Positions 15,497 to 24,573 of a stretch of 64,000 nucleotides of DNA are shown piece after piece. The position numbers were made by a program, and so were the translations under genes. The notes beneath the pieces are model-generated. The model saw only the letters and a list, made by a program, of their open reading frames with translations, searched no databases and was not told the origin of the DNA. Each line of letters starts with the position of its first letter. Within the stretch, counting starts at the first letter, position 1. Origin of the DNA: Bacillota bacterium (GTDB lineage: Bacteria; Bacillota; Clostridia; Oscillospirales; Ruminococcaceae); contig JAKPUQ010000112.1 of the NCBI GenBank assembly GCA_029572815.1, forward strand, positions 37,413-101,412. Direction: 5' to 3'.

Positions 15497-18070
15497 TCAG
15501 TCCCTACCCAGCAGGAAACGTGTGACTCCCACAAGGTCGGCAATGGTGTAGCCGTCGCCTGCGATAACGCTCTGCCTTATGAGTACAAGGTCGAAAACGT
15601 CCACAGTGCCGTCCCGGTCTGCATCCCAGTCCCTGTATGGGGAGACATAGCCGTAGAAGGCAAGCTCATTCAGATCGCCGCTCTCCTTGACTATCTTCAG
15701 ACAGTCGGTGGGAGAGGAGTCAGCGGTGAGAGACACCGAGCGGCTCATGTAGCTGTCAAGTTTACTGCTCCAGAGAAGCTGGTCCGTATGGGCGTCATAG
15801 ACAGAGATACCTCCCGTGCCGTAGGTGTCATAGACTCCGAAGCTGTTGAAAACGCAGGGCTGGTCAAAGAAGGCGTATGCGGTCACACCTGATTTGTTCA
15901 CAGCGGTCTCGGGAGCCTTCATGCCGCCTGTATTGCCGTACACAGGGTCGGGCATCGTATCGGGCTCGTCGAACATACGGTATATTGCCGCAAGAGCGCC
16001 GTCCTTGGGCGCTGCTTTCAGGTCACATATCTCCGTGGACTTATCCTGTGTGAGACATATCGCACGGGGCCTCAGCTGAGAGCTCCTGCCGTTGATGATA
16101 GTCATGGGCTTGTCCGTGAAGGTAATGAACAGGGGAGAGCCACTGATCTTGGCGGTTACCTTTCCGTCCTTTATTTCCAGTTCCTCTGTGAAGCCCTCGG
16201 CAATGCCCTCCTGCGGAACAGTGACATAGGCGTACCTGCCCTCGGCGTCAAAGCTGACCTTCTCTGAGCCTGTGGTATTGTATGCGCATTTGATGATACT
16301 GCTGCCGTCGGTGAAGGTGTAGACATAGCGGCTGCCGCTGTTTTCCATTTTGGAAAAGTCTGCGTTTTTCAGCAGGCTGGTCATGCAGGAGAGATAGTAC
16401 CAGGCGGGCTTTTTGTTCCAGCTGCCTTTTTGTGTGACCAGTCCCGAGTTGTAGTACACTCCCTCGCCCTCGTCGCGGAGCTGGAACTTGGTTATGTAGT
16501 TCAGTGAGGGAGTACACAGTGCGCGGAGATATGTCCTCGCCACACGCTGAGCGTAGACCAGCTGATAGTTCTCGTTTTCATGGTCATCAACGCCCTCAAC
16601 TTCACAGTCACTCATGGGAATCTCAAATTCCGATACCCACAGTTCGGTGCCGGGAGCATTTTTCTCTATCCAGTCATTGAGCTCCTCAAGTTTTTCTGAG
16701 TAGCTTCCGTTTTCGATATCGTCACCGTCGGGACCTATATGTACGTTGATGATATCCACCGCGAATTTGCCGTCGCTGCGGTTGTAGTCGAACCAGAGCT
16801 TCATCTCGTCAAGGTATTGCAGCATGGTGGAATAGCCCACAAGTCCGCCCATGGCAAGCTTGAAATCAGGGTCGGCAGTGTGAACTCCCGCATTGGGGAT
16901 AGTACCCTCGTGACCGTCATAATCGGCGGAGCACATGGCTGCCAGCTCGTAGGGAGTAAAGTAATTCGCCTTGCCTGCCCAGCTCTTGTTGGGTTCATTG
17001 GAGTTTTCCAGTGCCGTAAGGAGCCCCATACCCGTTCTGACCTCCTGAGCATCGGTGATATTTATCGTTTCGGGAGCAATATCCCTGTTGCTGCCGTAAC
17101 GCGCCGCTACTTGATACATTGCCTGAGCGTGGACAGCATAGCTCTTGGGGTCAAGGGTATCCGCGTCCTTTGGAACGGGAATCTCTGCGGCTTTTTCGCC
17201 CCCTGAAATAGCGGTGCTGCCTCCCTGAAAGCAGGGGATGATATTGATACCGCGGTCATGGAGAGCGGAGTAATAGCTGTCCATATCGCCCCATGTACCC
17301 TGTGTGAACTTCACTTTGCAGTCAGAGTCCAGCAGCCAGCTCAGGTTATGGTATTCGCGGATAGTACCTGCGGACATCATGGCAGTCATAGGGTCGTCGA
17401 TAAAGGCATTGAAGCCCAGTCGGCTGCCTGCCGGGGTACCGTTGTCGGAAACTCCGCCGTTTTTCGGCACAGCTGCGGTCTTTGCCTTCTGTGCGGCAGT
17501 CAGCTCCGAGGACTTATAGCCGTAAATGGCGAGCTCGCTCACGCCGCTGTCGCAGTAGTCGGAGCTGAAATGGAGATATCGCGTCGCCTGAGGCTTGTCG
17601 AAGGTGACCGCCCTCCAGGAGTTGTACCGGTCCATATTCACTTCGGCAATGTCATGCCAGCTGAAGGGCTCTCCGGCGGAGACAATCCATGTGGGAGTGC
17701 CGTTGGTATCCAGGAAGGCAATGCCCGTGATTACATAATTAGCTCCCATATCGATATAGAAGGAAGCCGCACCGTATTCCGTCTGCTGATTTGGCGTCCA
17801 GTTGGAGCGTGAGGTAGCCTCCCAAACCTCCTTGTCCACCTTGGTATCATCGGGACTTGCAGGGACCTTGTCCTGATCGTCGAAAAGATAGGACACGTCG
17901 CGGAGATAGGTGCCCTTGCTGAGGTGGACGAAGTTCTCATCGCGGATAGTGAAGGAGCTTACGTCCAGCAGGTGCGGAGCCTCCTGTGCAGCCCTTGCGG
18001 GTACAGCGGAAAGACTTGCCAGGTATACTGCCGCAGCAGAAGCCGCAGCCATAAAACGCTTCATATTCAT
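15497..18070 (-). CDS. Secreted dockerin protein with a clan-A-like glycosidase barrel
   Basis: An 857-residue secreted enzyme probably docked into a cellulosome-like complex. A signal peptide (residues 1-~27) leads to a discoidin-like carbohydrate-binding region (~85-210). The TIM-barrel region follows (LGFNAFIDDPMTAMM to ~560), with ENSNEPNKSW fitting a clan A acid/base Glu and LWVSEFEIP the nucleophile Glu on strand 7. A beta-sandwich and another discoidin-like part come next, and the C-terminus is a type I dockerin: DWDADRDGTVDVFDLVLIRQ is a full calcium loop, while the second repeat (GDGYTIADLVGVTRFLLGRD) is degenerate. I cannot assign a GH family or substrate. ATG 18070 is supported by GGAGG eight bases upstream; the frame is open to 18130. 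Confidence 0.8.
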   Translation of the reverse strand: MNMKRFMAAASAAAVYLASLSAVPARAAQEAPHLLDVSSFTIRDENFVHLSKGTYLRDVSYLFDDQDKVPASPDDTKVDKEVWEATSRSNWTPNQQTEYGAASFYIDMGANYVITGIAFLDTNGTPTWIVSAGEPFSWHDIAEVNMDRYNSWRAVTFDKPQATRYLHFSSDYCDSGVSELAIYGYKSSELTAAQKAKTAAVPKNGGVSDNGTPAGSRLGFNAFIDDPMTAMMSAGTIREYHNLSWLLDSDCKVKFTQGTWGDMDSYYSALHDRGINIIPCFQGGSTAISGGEKAAEIPVPKDADTLDPKSYAVHAQAMYQVAARYGSNRDIAPETINITDAQEVRTGMGLLTALENSNEPNKSWAGKANYFTPYELAAMCSADYDGHEGTIPNAGVHTADPDFKLAMGGLVGYSTMLQYLDEMKLWFDYNRSDGKFAVDIINVHIGPDGDDIENGSYSEKLEELNDWIEKNAPGTELWVSEFEIPMSDCEVEGVDDHENENYQLVYAQRVARTYLRALCTPSLNYITKFQLRDEGEGVYYNSGLVTQKGSWNKKPAWYYLSCMTSLLKNADFSKMENSGSRYVYTFTDGSSIIKCAYNTTGSEKVSFDAEGRYAYVTVPQEGIAEGFTEELEIKDGKVTAKISGSPLFITFTDKPMTIINGRSSQLRPRAICLTQDKSTEICDLKAAPKDGALAAIYRMFDEPDTMPDPVYGNTGGMKAPETAVNKSGVTAYAFFDQPCVFNSFGVYDTYGTGGISVYDAHTDQLLWSSKLDSYMSRSVSLTADSSPTDCLKIVKESGDLNELAFYGYVSPYRDWDADRDGTVDVFDLVLIRQSVIAGDGYTIADLVGVTRFLLGRD

Positions 18071-18101
18071 AGTATGCGCCTCCATAGGTGATGTCACTAT
18101 A

Positions 18102-18130
18102 ATTATATCAGTTCTGCATAAATCTTTCAA
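18102..18130 (-). promoter_or_regulatory. Promoter of the dockerin glycosidase gene
   Basis: On the minus strand TTGAAA (18125-18130) and TATAAT (18102-18107) are separated by 17 bases, about 30 bases before the start codon at 18070. The rest of this 240-base divergent region has a TATAAT at 18266-18271 facing the next gene, without a convincing -35 box. Confidence 0.68.
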
Positions 18131-18312
18131 GATACGGAGCGTAAAATTTACATTTTATACAAGAACGGAGTGCCGCTTTTGCAGACAGAGCCGAAAATAT
18201 CGACCTTGTGTGCGAATTAACAGAATGTTTACAATTTCAGCCGCACATTTTGCCGCCCTATCCGTTATAATATATGTAAAAACGGAAAGTTTTTCCGAAA
18301 GGAGGTATTTTT

Positions 18313-20862
18313 ATGAAACTATTCAAGCAAATTCTCACATCATTCCTTGCAGGCTCGGTCATGATGTCGGCAGGAGCTTCTGCACTGCCTGTTACTGCGG
18401 TAACTGTGCCTGTCGGTGATGTCAGCATAGTTACAGCAGACCAGACACTTGCTCAGCCGAAAGCCTACCCGAAAAACTACCTTGAGGCTCTGGACTTCGT
18501 CAATACCTACGGCAGCGGCTGTATTGCCAACGGTGATATCTGCATAGTTCAGCAGCGCTCAGACGCAGAGGACGCTTATTACGATATTGTCTGCAAAAGT
18601 GTTGACGCAGCAGACGCCAAGGTCAGGTGCATCTATTCCGATGACCTGTACTTTTCTTCCGATATTATTCCCAAGGAGGGCTTTCCCGAGAAGCAGGAGA
18701 AGCTCCGCGCACTTATGGAGAAATACGGCATAGATGAGGACACAGTCTCTCTTGACAACCATTTCAGAGTAGAGGTCTATATGTCCTCGACGCCAAATCT
18801 GCTGTTCGGTCTTATTTCGGGCTATATGGACGGGGACAAGCCTGTTGAAACGGATATGCAGCCCTATTTCTTCGGCATCGGAACGGATATTTTCGACAAG
18901 AGACAGAGCGACATCTATGAGTTTGCTCCCGACTGCGTTGGCGAGTACAACAGCTTCATAGAAGAAAACGGAAATCTTGCAGCCGCAGGAAAGTATATCA
19001 TCTTTTGCGGTGACGTTCAGCGTGCTTCCGGCTTTGATGTTACCATGACACAGAGCGGTAAGGGCGAGGTCAAAGAGGTTGCAAGGTACGCCGTTAAAGA
19101 TGTAAAGGCAGATATGGCCGAAATAAGCGACGGCAGCGCTGTGAAGACGGTCATCGTTTACGAGCCCACAGCAGAGGGCGAGGTGGACCTGGAGTTCAAT
19201 ATAGCTTCACAGGTCCAGGGGGCAGGCGATCCGCATAGCGTAAATGGCAGCTTTACCATCACTGCTAAGCCAAATGAACGGTTTGAGATAGTTGAGAACA
19301 GGACGGACGTTCCCGATTGGGTACCCACGGATTTTGCTGAGGCTCTGGAGTTTGACAGAAACTACGGTGCTACCCGTGCAGCCGACGGCTATGCCTGCTG
19401 CGTCCGCAGAATGATACAGGGCAGGAGCTACACGAAGTCAGGCGTTCACGCCCTTGACAAGCAGCAGAAAAATGCGGATCCAGGCAAGGTCTATGAAAGG
19501 ACCTTCACCCTTGATGTGCCCGACAAGAGCGACACCGAGGCATATGAGAGCTATCTTGCCATGCTGAAAAAGTGCGGTCTCACCGAAAGGGACGTTCAGA
19601 ACGCCGATAAAGAAATATACTATACCGTTGAGGTGTTCAAGCCCGAAAAGAACACCACTCTTTCCGTGTTCTGGGATAATATGTACACATACGAAAACGG
19701 CAAGCCAAAGGACTACATAGATCTTGAATTTGCTGTCGATGACAGCGGAAACGTCACTGAAACCGATATTTTTGGCTGGCTTCCCGACTCAATGACAGAG
19801 ATGAGAGAGTGGATAACGGAGCAGGGCAACCTGGCAGCTCATGAGGACTATGTTGTGTTCTCTGTCATTTCAAATGCTTACAATATGAAGATGTCCTATG
19901 AGGGTATCCCCGAGATAACTGAGGCGTTCAGATACAGATTTGAAGCTCCTTCCATCGTGACCACATTGGGAGCTCCATATGCAGAGGCGGTGCTCTATCA
20001 GGGCTGGAGACAGGGAAAGGACATAATGACCTTCGATTACAGCGGCGGCAAGGGACCGTATGAGCCCCCGGCAAAGACCGTTCAGACAGTCAGCTTTAAT
20101 CTTGATCTCAATGCCAGTCTGGTTGACGATGCTGGACTTGATCCCCTTGTTAAGGGCGATTGCAATTATGACGGTATGCTGGGAGTCGCCGATGTTGTGG
20201 CACTTCAGAACTGGCTCCTGGGCAGGGACAGTCTCAGAAAGCCCGAAAACGCTGATATTGACGGCGACGGCGTTCTTGACGTATTCGACCTCATGCAGCT
20301 GAGAAAGCTGCTGCTGGAGTCTCCTCTCTGGGGAGAGGGTATCGTTGACGATCCCGAGCCTATGATGGTGGTCATCAGTGAGAACTTCGCATGGACTCCT
20401 CAGCAGAGTATAACCGTATATGACCAGAACGGAACGGGATACAACATGGTCTACTCCGCAGACGCTTCCAGGGATGGCAATACATATGGTACTATTATAA
20501 ATCTCAGTAATGACAGCTGGTATGAGGACATAAAGGCGGTAATGAAGAACGAAAAAGCCAAAAAGACCTGTATGCCCGATACTGCGGTAGCTCCCACAAG
20601 AAAGATAACAGCGGAGCTTGCAGAGCATATGGGCGAGGAATTATCAAAGGGCTATGTTTTCGGTTTTGATATGGGTCAGACAAATACCTTCCTCATCGGA
20701 AAGGATGAAAAGGGCGATCCCTGCCGGCTTGAGATCTTTACCACAGGGGGCTATGTGGCTTGGTCGGAGTGCGATGAGATACGCACATACCTTAAGAAGA
20801 TAAGCGGAACGGGACTGGCTGCAGATCCGAAAGAAATAAAGAAATTATCAAAGCTTGATTGA
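18313..20862 (+). CDS. Secreted protein with an internal dockerin and a duplicated domain
   Basis: An 849-residue exported protein starting behind AAAGGAGG. After the signal peptide (MKLFKQILTSFLAGSVMMSA) there are two related ~270-residue units: residues ~55-330 begin YLEALDFVNTYGSGCIANGD and ~340-600 begin FAEALEFDRNYGATRAADGY, both with a later EENGNLAAxxxY or EQGNLAAHEDYV block. A complete type I dockerin with two good calcium loops (GDCNYDGMLGVADVVALQNW and ADIDGDGVLDVFDLMQLRK) spans ~612-675. A further ~170 residues of unknown fold follow, whereas dockerins usually sit at the C-terminus. No catalytic motif is recognised; a structural or carbohydrate-binding role in the cellulosome is possible. 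Confidence 0.78.
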   Translation: MKLFKQILTSFLAGSVMMSAGASALPVTAVTVPVGDVSIVTADQTLAQPKAYPKNYLEALDFVNTYGSGCIANGDICIVQQRSDAEDAYYDIVCKSVDAADAKVRCIYSDDLYFSSDIIPKEGFPEKQEKLRALMEKYGIDEDTVSLDNHFRVEVYMSSTPNLLFGLISGYMDGDKPVETDMQPYFFGIGTDIFDKRQSDIYEFAPDCVGEYNSFIEENGNLAAAGKYIIFCGDVQRASGFDVTMTQSGKGEVKEVARYAVKDVKADMAEISDGSAVKTVIVYEPTAEGEVDLEFNIASQVQGAGDPHSVNGSFTITAKPNERFEIVENRTDVPDWVPTDFAEALEFDRNYGATRAADGYACCVRRMIQGRSYTKSGVHALDKQQKNADPGKVYERTFTLDVPDKSDTEAYESYLAMLKKCGLTERDVQNADKEIYYTVEVFKPEKNTTLSVFWDNMYTYENGKPKDYIDLEFAVDDSGNVTETDIFGWLPDSMTEMREWITEQGNLAAHEDYVVFSVISNAYNMKMSYEGIPEITEAFRYRFEAPSIVTTLGAPYAEAVLYQGWRQGKDIMTFDYSGGKGPYEPPAKTVQTVSFNLDLNASLVDDAGLDPLVKGDCNYDGMLGVADVVALQNWLLGRDSLRKPENADIDGDGVLDVFDLMQLRKLLLESPLWGEGIVDDPEPMMVVISENFAWTPQQSITVYDQNGTGYNMVYSADASRDGNTYGTIINLSNDSWYEDIKAVMKNEKAKKTCMPDTAVAPTRKITAELAEHMGEELSKGYVFGFDMGQTNTFLIGKDEKGDPCRLEIFTTGGYVAWSECDEIRTYLKKISGTGLAADPKEIKKLSKLD

Positions 20863-20869
20863 ACCACTC

Positions 20870-20899
20870 AGCGGAGCACAGTAATGTGCTCCGCTTTTT
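20870..20899 (+). terminator. Terminator of the internal-dockerin gene
   Basis: Perfect eleven-base stem AGCGGAGCACA (20870-20880) with TGTGCTCCGCT (20885-20895), loop GTAA, then a T run, eight bases after the stop codon. Confidence 0.93.
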
Positions 20900-21170
20900 G
20901 TAAGACGAGGTTAATATTAAATATATATGGGGCACTTTTTTCACGGTGCAGAAAAGTTACTATCCGAAGCTGATACATATGCTCCGAAAGGGCAGATTCT
21001 TTAAGAGCAGTCCGGAGCATTCCCTCCGTTTTATTTGCGTAAAGGGGAAATAAGAGCCTGGTGACAGAATGGGCTGAGATCAGAGAGCGTTCAGGGGAGA
21101 AGATGTTCTTAAATTACCAAAAAAAGCAAATAAATAAAATATATAAAATAAAAAAACAAAAAAATAAATA
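20900..21170. other. Intergenic stretch with one hairpin and an AT-rich tract
   Basis: No convincing gene. It contains an inverted repeat ATGCTCCG/CGGAGCAT (20989-20996 and 21012-21019) with a 15-base loop. An A-rich tract at about 21118-21170 directly precedes the next promoter and could act as an UP element. The middle (21020-21115) shows no reading frame or known RNA that I recognise. Confidence 0.5.
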
Positions 21171-21199
21171 TTGACGGAAAAGAAGGATTGATATATAAT
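21171..21199 (+). promoter_or_regulatory. Promoter at the left edge of the metallophore cluster
   Basis: TTGACG (21171-21176) and TATAAT (21194-21199) with a 17-base spacer, preceded by an A/T-only tract. It drives the alpha/beta hydrolase gene. Confidence 0.78.
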
Positions 21200-21240
21200 T
21201 AACAATCAGTTGGTACATACAAACAAGATGCGGAGGAGAA

Positions 21241-22257
21241 ATGAACAGGAAGAATATCATGTATCCTTACGGCAGTGAGGGCATATGCCATTATGGTCTC
21301 GCGAAAATAAACGGCATAAGACATTATGTGCAGATAAGGGGCAGAAACAGAAATGCTCCTGTTCTGCTTGTGATACACGGAGGTCCCGGAAGCTCTCTGG
21401 CCGGTCTGTGCCATGTTATGCAGACAAGCTGGGAGCAGGATCTGGTTGTGGTTAATTACGATCAGCGCGGTACCTGCAAGACCTATATGGCTGAACGTGA
21501 AAGAGCCGATGAGATCGGCAGAACAGGAACTATTGAGGATCACATCGGCGACGTGGACGGAGTTATAGACTATCTTCACCGCTTTCTCAATTTTGAGAAG
21601 GTCTTTATTCTCGGCTTTTCATGGGGGACGGTCATAGGGGCGGAGTACGCGCGGAGACATCCCGAAAGGGTCATGGGATATATCGCTGCGGGGCAGGTTG
21701 TGAATTTTCGCAGAGGCATTGAGCTTACCTGCAAAGAGCTGACTGATACCGTAAGGCGGAAGGGCAGCAAAAAGGAGCTTATGCTCCTTGAGAAATGCAG
21801 GAGAAGTATCCCTGATAAGCCCGTGATGACAGAGGAGTTCCTCAGGGGACTGATGTCCTGCCTGAAGATAGCGAACAAGTACATGGCTCCCCATGGAAAG
21901 CCTTTTCCTCTGGGGAAATATATGCTTTCTCCATTTATGACACTAAGAGAGAAGCTGACCATGTTCTCAACGGACATCTCAAGGCTTAGGGGGACTTACA
22001 GGACGCTGCTCAGCTATGATCTGGCAGCCGGTGGAGATATCCCCGTCCCCGTGTGCTTCGTGTACGGCGATGAGGACGTATGCTGCCGCACAGCGCTTAT
22101 GGAGGAATGCTATGACAGTATAGCTGCACCCTTGAAAAAGCTTTTCATCATAAAAAAGGCTTCACATATGTGCTTTTATGATGTAACGGAAGAGTTTAAC
22201 AAAATAATGTCGGAATTTTTTGATGAAGCAATAAAAGTATCAGGATCAACAGTATAG
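21241..22257 (+). CDS. Alpha/beta hydrolase, proline iminopeptidase-like
   Basis: A 338-residue cytoplasmic hydrolase. HGGPGSS forms the oxyanion hole typical of proline iminopeptidases, the nucleophile elbow is ILGFSWGTVIG, the acid is in VCFVYGDEDV and the histidine in KKASHMCF, so the triad is complete. It starts behind CGGAGGAG. It lies upstream of the biosynthetic genes but is separated from them by a terminator, so it may act on the product (release, trimming, or hydrolysis to free bound iron) or be an independent peptidase. Its substrate cannot be read from sequence. Confidence 0.8.
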   Translation: MNRKNIMYPYGSEGICHYGLAKINGIRHYVQIRGRNRNAPVLLVIHGGPGSSLAGLCHVMQTSWEQDLVVVNYDQRGTCKTYMAERERADEIGRTGTIEDHIGDVDGVIDYLHRFLNFEKVFILGFSWGTVIGAEYARRHPERVMGYIAAGQVVNFRRGIELTCKELTDTVRRKGSKKELMLLEKCRRSIPDKPVMTEEFLRGLMSCLKIANKYMAPHGKPFPLGKYMLSPFMTLREKLTMFSTDISRLRGTYRTLLSYDLAAGGDIPVPVCFVYGDEDVCCRTALMEECYDSIAAPLKKLFIIKKASHMCFYDVTEEFNKIMSEFFDEAIKVSGSTV

Positions 22258-22318
22258 TTTTCGGATTTTTAACACAGCAATAAGCTGGCTTTACAGTAGA
22301 ATTATCTGTATATCTATG

Positions 22319-22363
22319 GATCCCGCAGATGCTTTTATTACAGAGCAGATGCGGGATCTTTTT
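22319..22363 (+). terminator. Terminator between the hydrolase and biosynthetic genes
   Basis: GATCCCGCA (22319-22327) pairs with TGCGGGATC (22350-22358), followed by TTTTT. The loop is long (22 bases) and could fold further. Confidence 0.75.
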
Positions 22364-22370
22364 GATTAAA

Positions 22371-22388
22371 TGTTAGTTTATACTAACA
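22371..22388 (+). promoter_or_regulatory. Inverted repeat upstream of the biosynthetic operon
   Basis: TGTTAGT and ACTAACA form a perfect inverted repeat with a four-base centre, directly before the AAAGGAGG ribosome site. A -10-like TATACT overlaps it (22379-22384). It could be an operator: the half-site ACTAACA recurs in the ECF importer promoter at 44518-44524. It could also be a small hairpin affecting translation. Confidence 0.5.
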
Positions 22389-22399
22389 AAGGAGGATAA

Positions 22400-23473
22400 A
22401 TGATGATAAGGATAGGAGTGCTTGGAGGAGCGGGCAGCGTGGGACGCTATGCTCTCGGATATCTGGCGGAAACGGAAAAATTCGCGATAGAAGCTGCTTC
22501 ACGCAGTATAACGGCTTCCTGCGGTATGTTCAGCTGCGGAATGGATAATGTCAGCCTGACCGACCTTGATGTGAATGACAAAACTGCCCTGGGGGAGTTC
22601 ATCTCGCGAAATGATATTGTGCTCAACCTGGTGCCCGCGGCAGTATTCAGCGGCACAGAGACAGCAAGGCTGTGCGCGGAGAAGTCAACGCCCCTGGTGG
22701 ACGCAGGAACGGCTCAGGGCTATGAGGCAATAGGCGGGAACTGCATCTACAGCGCAGGAGCTCTCCCGGGATTTTCGGCACCTCTTGCAGTGTACGCAGC
22801 AGAGGGCTTCGACAGTATAAGCTCATTCACCCATATCTCCTCTATGAGCGGAGTTTTCTCATTCGGAGCGGCTTATGACTATCTTGAGGGAGTTGCAGGT
22901 TCCTCATCACAGGAAAATGTAAGGCAGCTTCGCGGCGCTGAGATACCATTTGTGGGAGAAGGCGATATGACCTCATACTCTGACAGAGAGACGGAATATG
23001 TGCGCAGAAGGCTCGGAGCGGAGGGAACGCACTATATCTCCTTCGGGGGAAGCGAGACCTCGTCTCTGCTCAAGCGTGCGGCGATGACCTTTGGCAGCGA
23101 CAAAAACGGCTCTGCTAAAAAGCTGGTTGAGATGAGCCGTATGTACAGTATAAAAGCAAACGAGCATTTTGCGTTTGTCATTGAGATAAATGGATATAAG
23201 AACGGCGGGGTAAAGACTGAGACACTGGTTCTCAAGGCTGATTCCTCACAGTCTTTGACGGGTATATGTGCAGGTCTGTGTACGGAGATGGCAGCGGAAA
23301 ATCTGAACTCCACAGGAGTTTTCAGCTTTTCTGAATTTGCCGAAACTCCTCTATACAGCCGATATATGCCTTATTTTATTGAAAAGCTCGGGAAAAACAG
23401 ACATATCATCATGCTTGAGCGCTTTGATATGTCCGTGGAGGAGCTGTGCGAAGAAAGCAGTGGTGAGATATGA
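22400..23473 (+). CDS. Saccharopine dehydrogenase-like NAD(P)-dependent reductase
   Basis: A 357-residue Rossmann enzyme with a clear nucleotide-binding start (IRIGVLGGAGSVGRYALGYL) and the saccharopine dehydrogenase-type order of NDIVLNLVPAAVFSGTETAR and PLVDAGTAQGY. Genes of this kind occur in thiazoline siderophore loci of Gram-positive bacteria. A plausible role is reduction or tailoring of an assembly-line intermediate or production of a building block, but this is inference from position. It is the first gene of the operon; its stop overlaps the imide reductase start as ATGA. ATG 22403 is an alternative start at better ribosome-site distance. Confidence 0.78.
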   Translation: MMIRIGVLGGAGSVGRYALGYLAETEKFAIEAASRSITASCGMFSCGMDNVSLTDLDVNDKTALGEFISRNDIVLNLVPAAVFSGTETARLCAEKSTPLVDAGTAQGYEAIGGNCIYSAGALPGFSAPLAVYAAEGFDSISSFTHISSMSGVFSFGAAYDYLEGVAGSSSQENVRQLRGAEIPFVGEGDMTSYSDRETEYVRRRLGAEGTHYISFGGSETSSLLKRAAMTFGSDKNGSAKKLVEMSRMYSIKANEHFAFVIEINGYKNGGVKTETLVLKADSSQSLTGICAGLCTEMAAENLNSTGVFSFSEFAETPLYSRYMPYFIEKLGKNRHIIMLERFDMSVEELCEESSGEI

Positions 23474-24558
23474 TGGAGAGAATAAAGAACATAGTATGCG
23501 GTACTACATTCGGGCAGTTTTACTGTGAGGCGATGAATGAGCTGAAGGACGAGGCGGAGTTCTGCGGCATACTTGCAGCAGGCAGCAGACGCTCGGCTGA
23601 ATGTGCCGAGAGGTACGGAGTGAAGATGTACACCTCCGCCGCCGACCTCCCCGGTGACATCGGACTTGCCTGTGTGGTCACAAGGTCAGGAGTGCTTGGC
23701 GGAAACGGCACTGAGCTGGCGAAGGAGCTCCTTGGCAGGGGAATAAATGTCATACAGGAGCAGCCCGTTCATTACAGGGATATTGAGGAGTGCGCGAAGC
23801 TGGCAAGAAAAAACGGGCTGTTCTACCGCGTGGGAGACCTGTATAAAAGCCTCAGGAACGTCAGCTGCTTTATTGAAGCCGCAAGGCGTATCACCGAGGT
23901 CTCAGCGCCTGTCTGCATGGATATAGGCTGTGCCTCGCAGGTTTCGTATCCTGTATTCGAGATCATCTCGGAGGTGCTGAAAAGCAGCCGTCCATTTGCG
24001 GTCAGAGCCGGGGAGAACGATAAGCCCTATCAGTACGCTGATACTGAGATCGGCGGACTTCCTGTCCGCTTTACGGTGCAGAATCAGGTGAATCCTGATG
24101 ATCCCGACAACTTCATGCACTATCTTTTCAGGCTTGAGCTCATAACTCAGCACGGAAGGCTCAGGCTTGATGATGTAATGGGAGGTGTCTGCTGGTACAA
24201 CAAGATGTTTGTGCCCGTACACGGAGGAAACGCAGCAGATCTCCGCAGCGGTGATGTGCTCAGCGCCATGAGCTGCACAGAGCTCTGCAAGGCGGCGGAG
24301 AAGAGCTTCAGCAGAGTGTTCACAGAGGAGTGGATACCTGCCATAGCCGAGGATATCCGCAGCTTTATCAGTGTCATAAGAGCGTCAGACAACAGCAGCA
24401 TGAACAGATACTATACAAGGACTCTTGCTGCTGCAAGAATGTGGCACAGCTTTACCTCGGAGACGGGCTTTCCCGCGCTCATATCCTCGGATACGGCGCC
24501 TCAGCCCGACACGGACAGTATCATGCAGCAGATAAAAGAAAAATATTCGGAAAAATAA
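23470..24558 (+). CDS. Thiazolinyl imide reductase (Irp3/YbtU/PchG-like)
   Basis: Reduces a thiazoline ring on the carrier-bound intermediate to a thiazolidine with NADPH. The N-terminus VCGTTFGQFYCEAMNEL matches the G-T-x-F-G-x-F-Y signature of Irp3/PchG proteins, and INVIQEQPVHYRDIEECAKL matches the E-(H/Q)-P-V-H block with the proposed catalytic histidine. At 362 residues it has the family length. Translation is coupled to the previous gene by an ATGA overlap. Its presence implies that at least one ring of the product is a thiazolidine, as in yersiniabactin and pyochelin. Confidence 0.88.
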   Translation: MMERIKNIVCGTTFGQFYCEAMNELKDEAEFCGILAAGSRRSAECAERYGVKMYTSAADLPGDIGLACVVTRSGVLGGNGTELAKELLGRGINVIQEQPVHYRDIEECAKLARKNGLFYRVGDLYKSLRNVSCFIEAARRITEVSAPVCMDIGCASQVSYPVFEIISEVLKSSRPFAVRAGENDKPYQYADTEIGGLPVRFTVQNQVNPDDPDNFMHYLFRLELITQHGRLRLDDVMGGVCWYNKMFVPVHGGNAADLRSGDVLSAMSCTELCKAAEKSFSRVFTEEWIPAIAEDIRSFISVIRASDNSSMNRYYTRTLAAARMWHSFTSETGFPALISSDTAPQPDTDSIMQQIKEKYSEK

Positions 24559-24573
24559 CGATAGGAGCAGAAT

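Noticed and set aside
20989..21019. Riboswitch or terminator upstream of the metallophore cluster
   Set aside because: The hairpin has no T run, and the promoter of the next gene is downstream of it, so it cannot be a leader of that gene.
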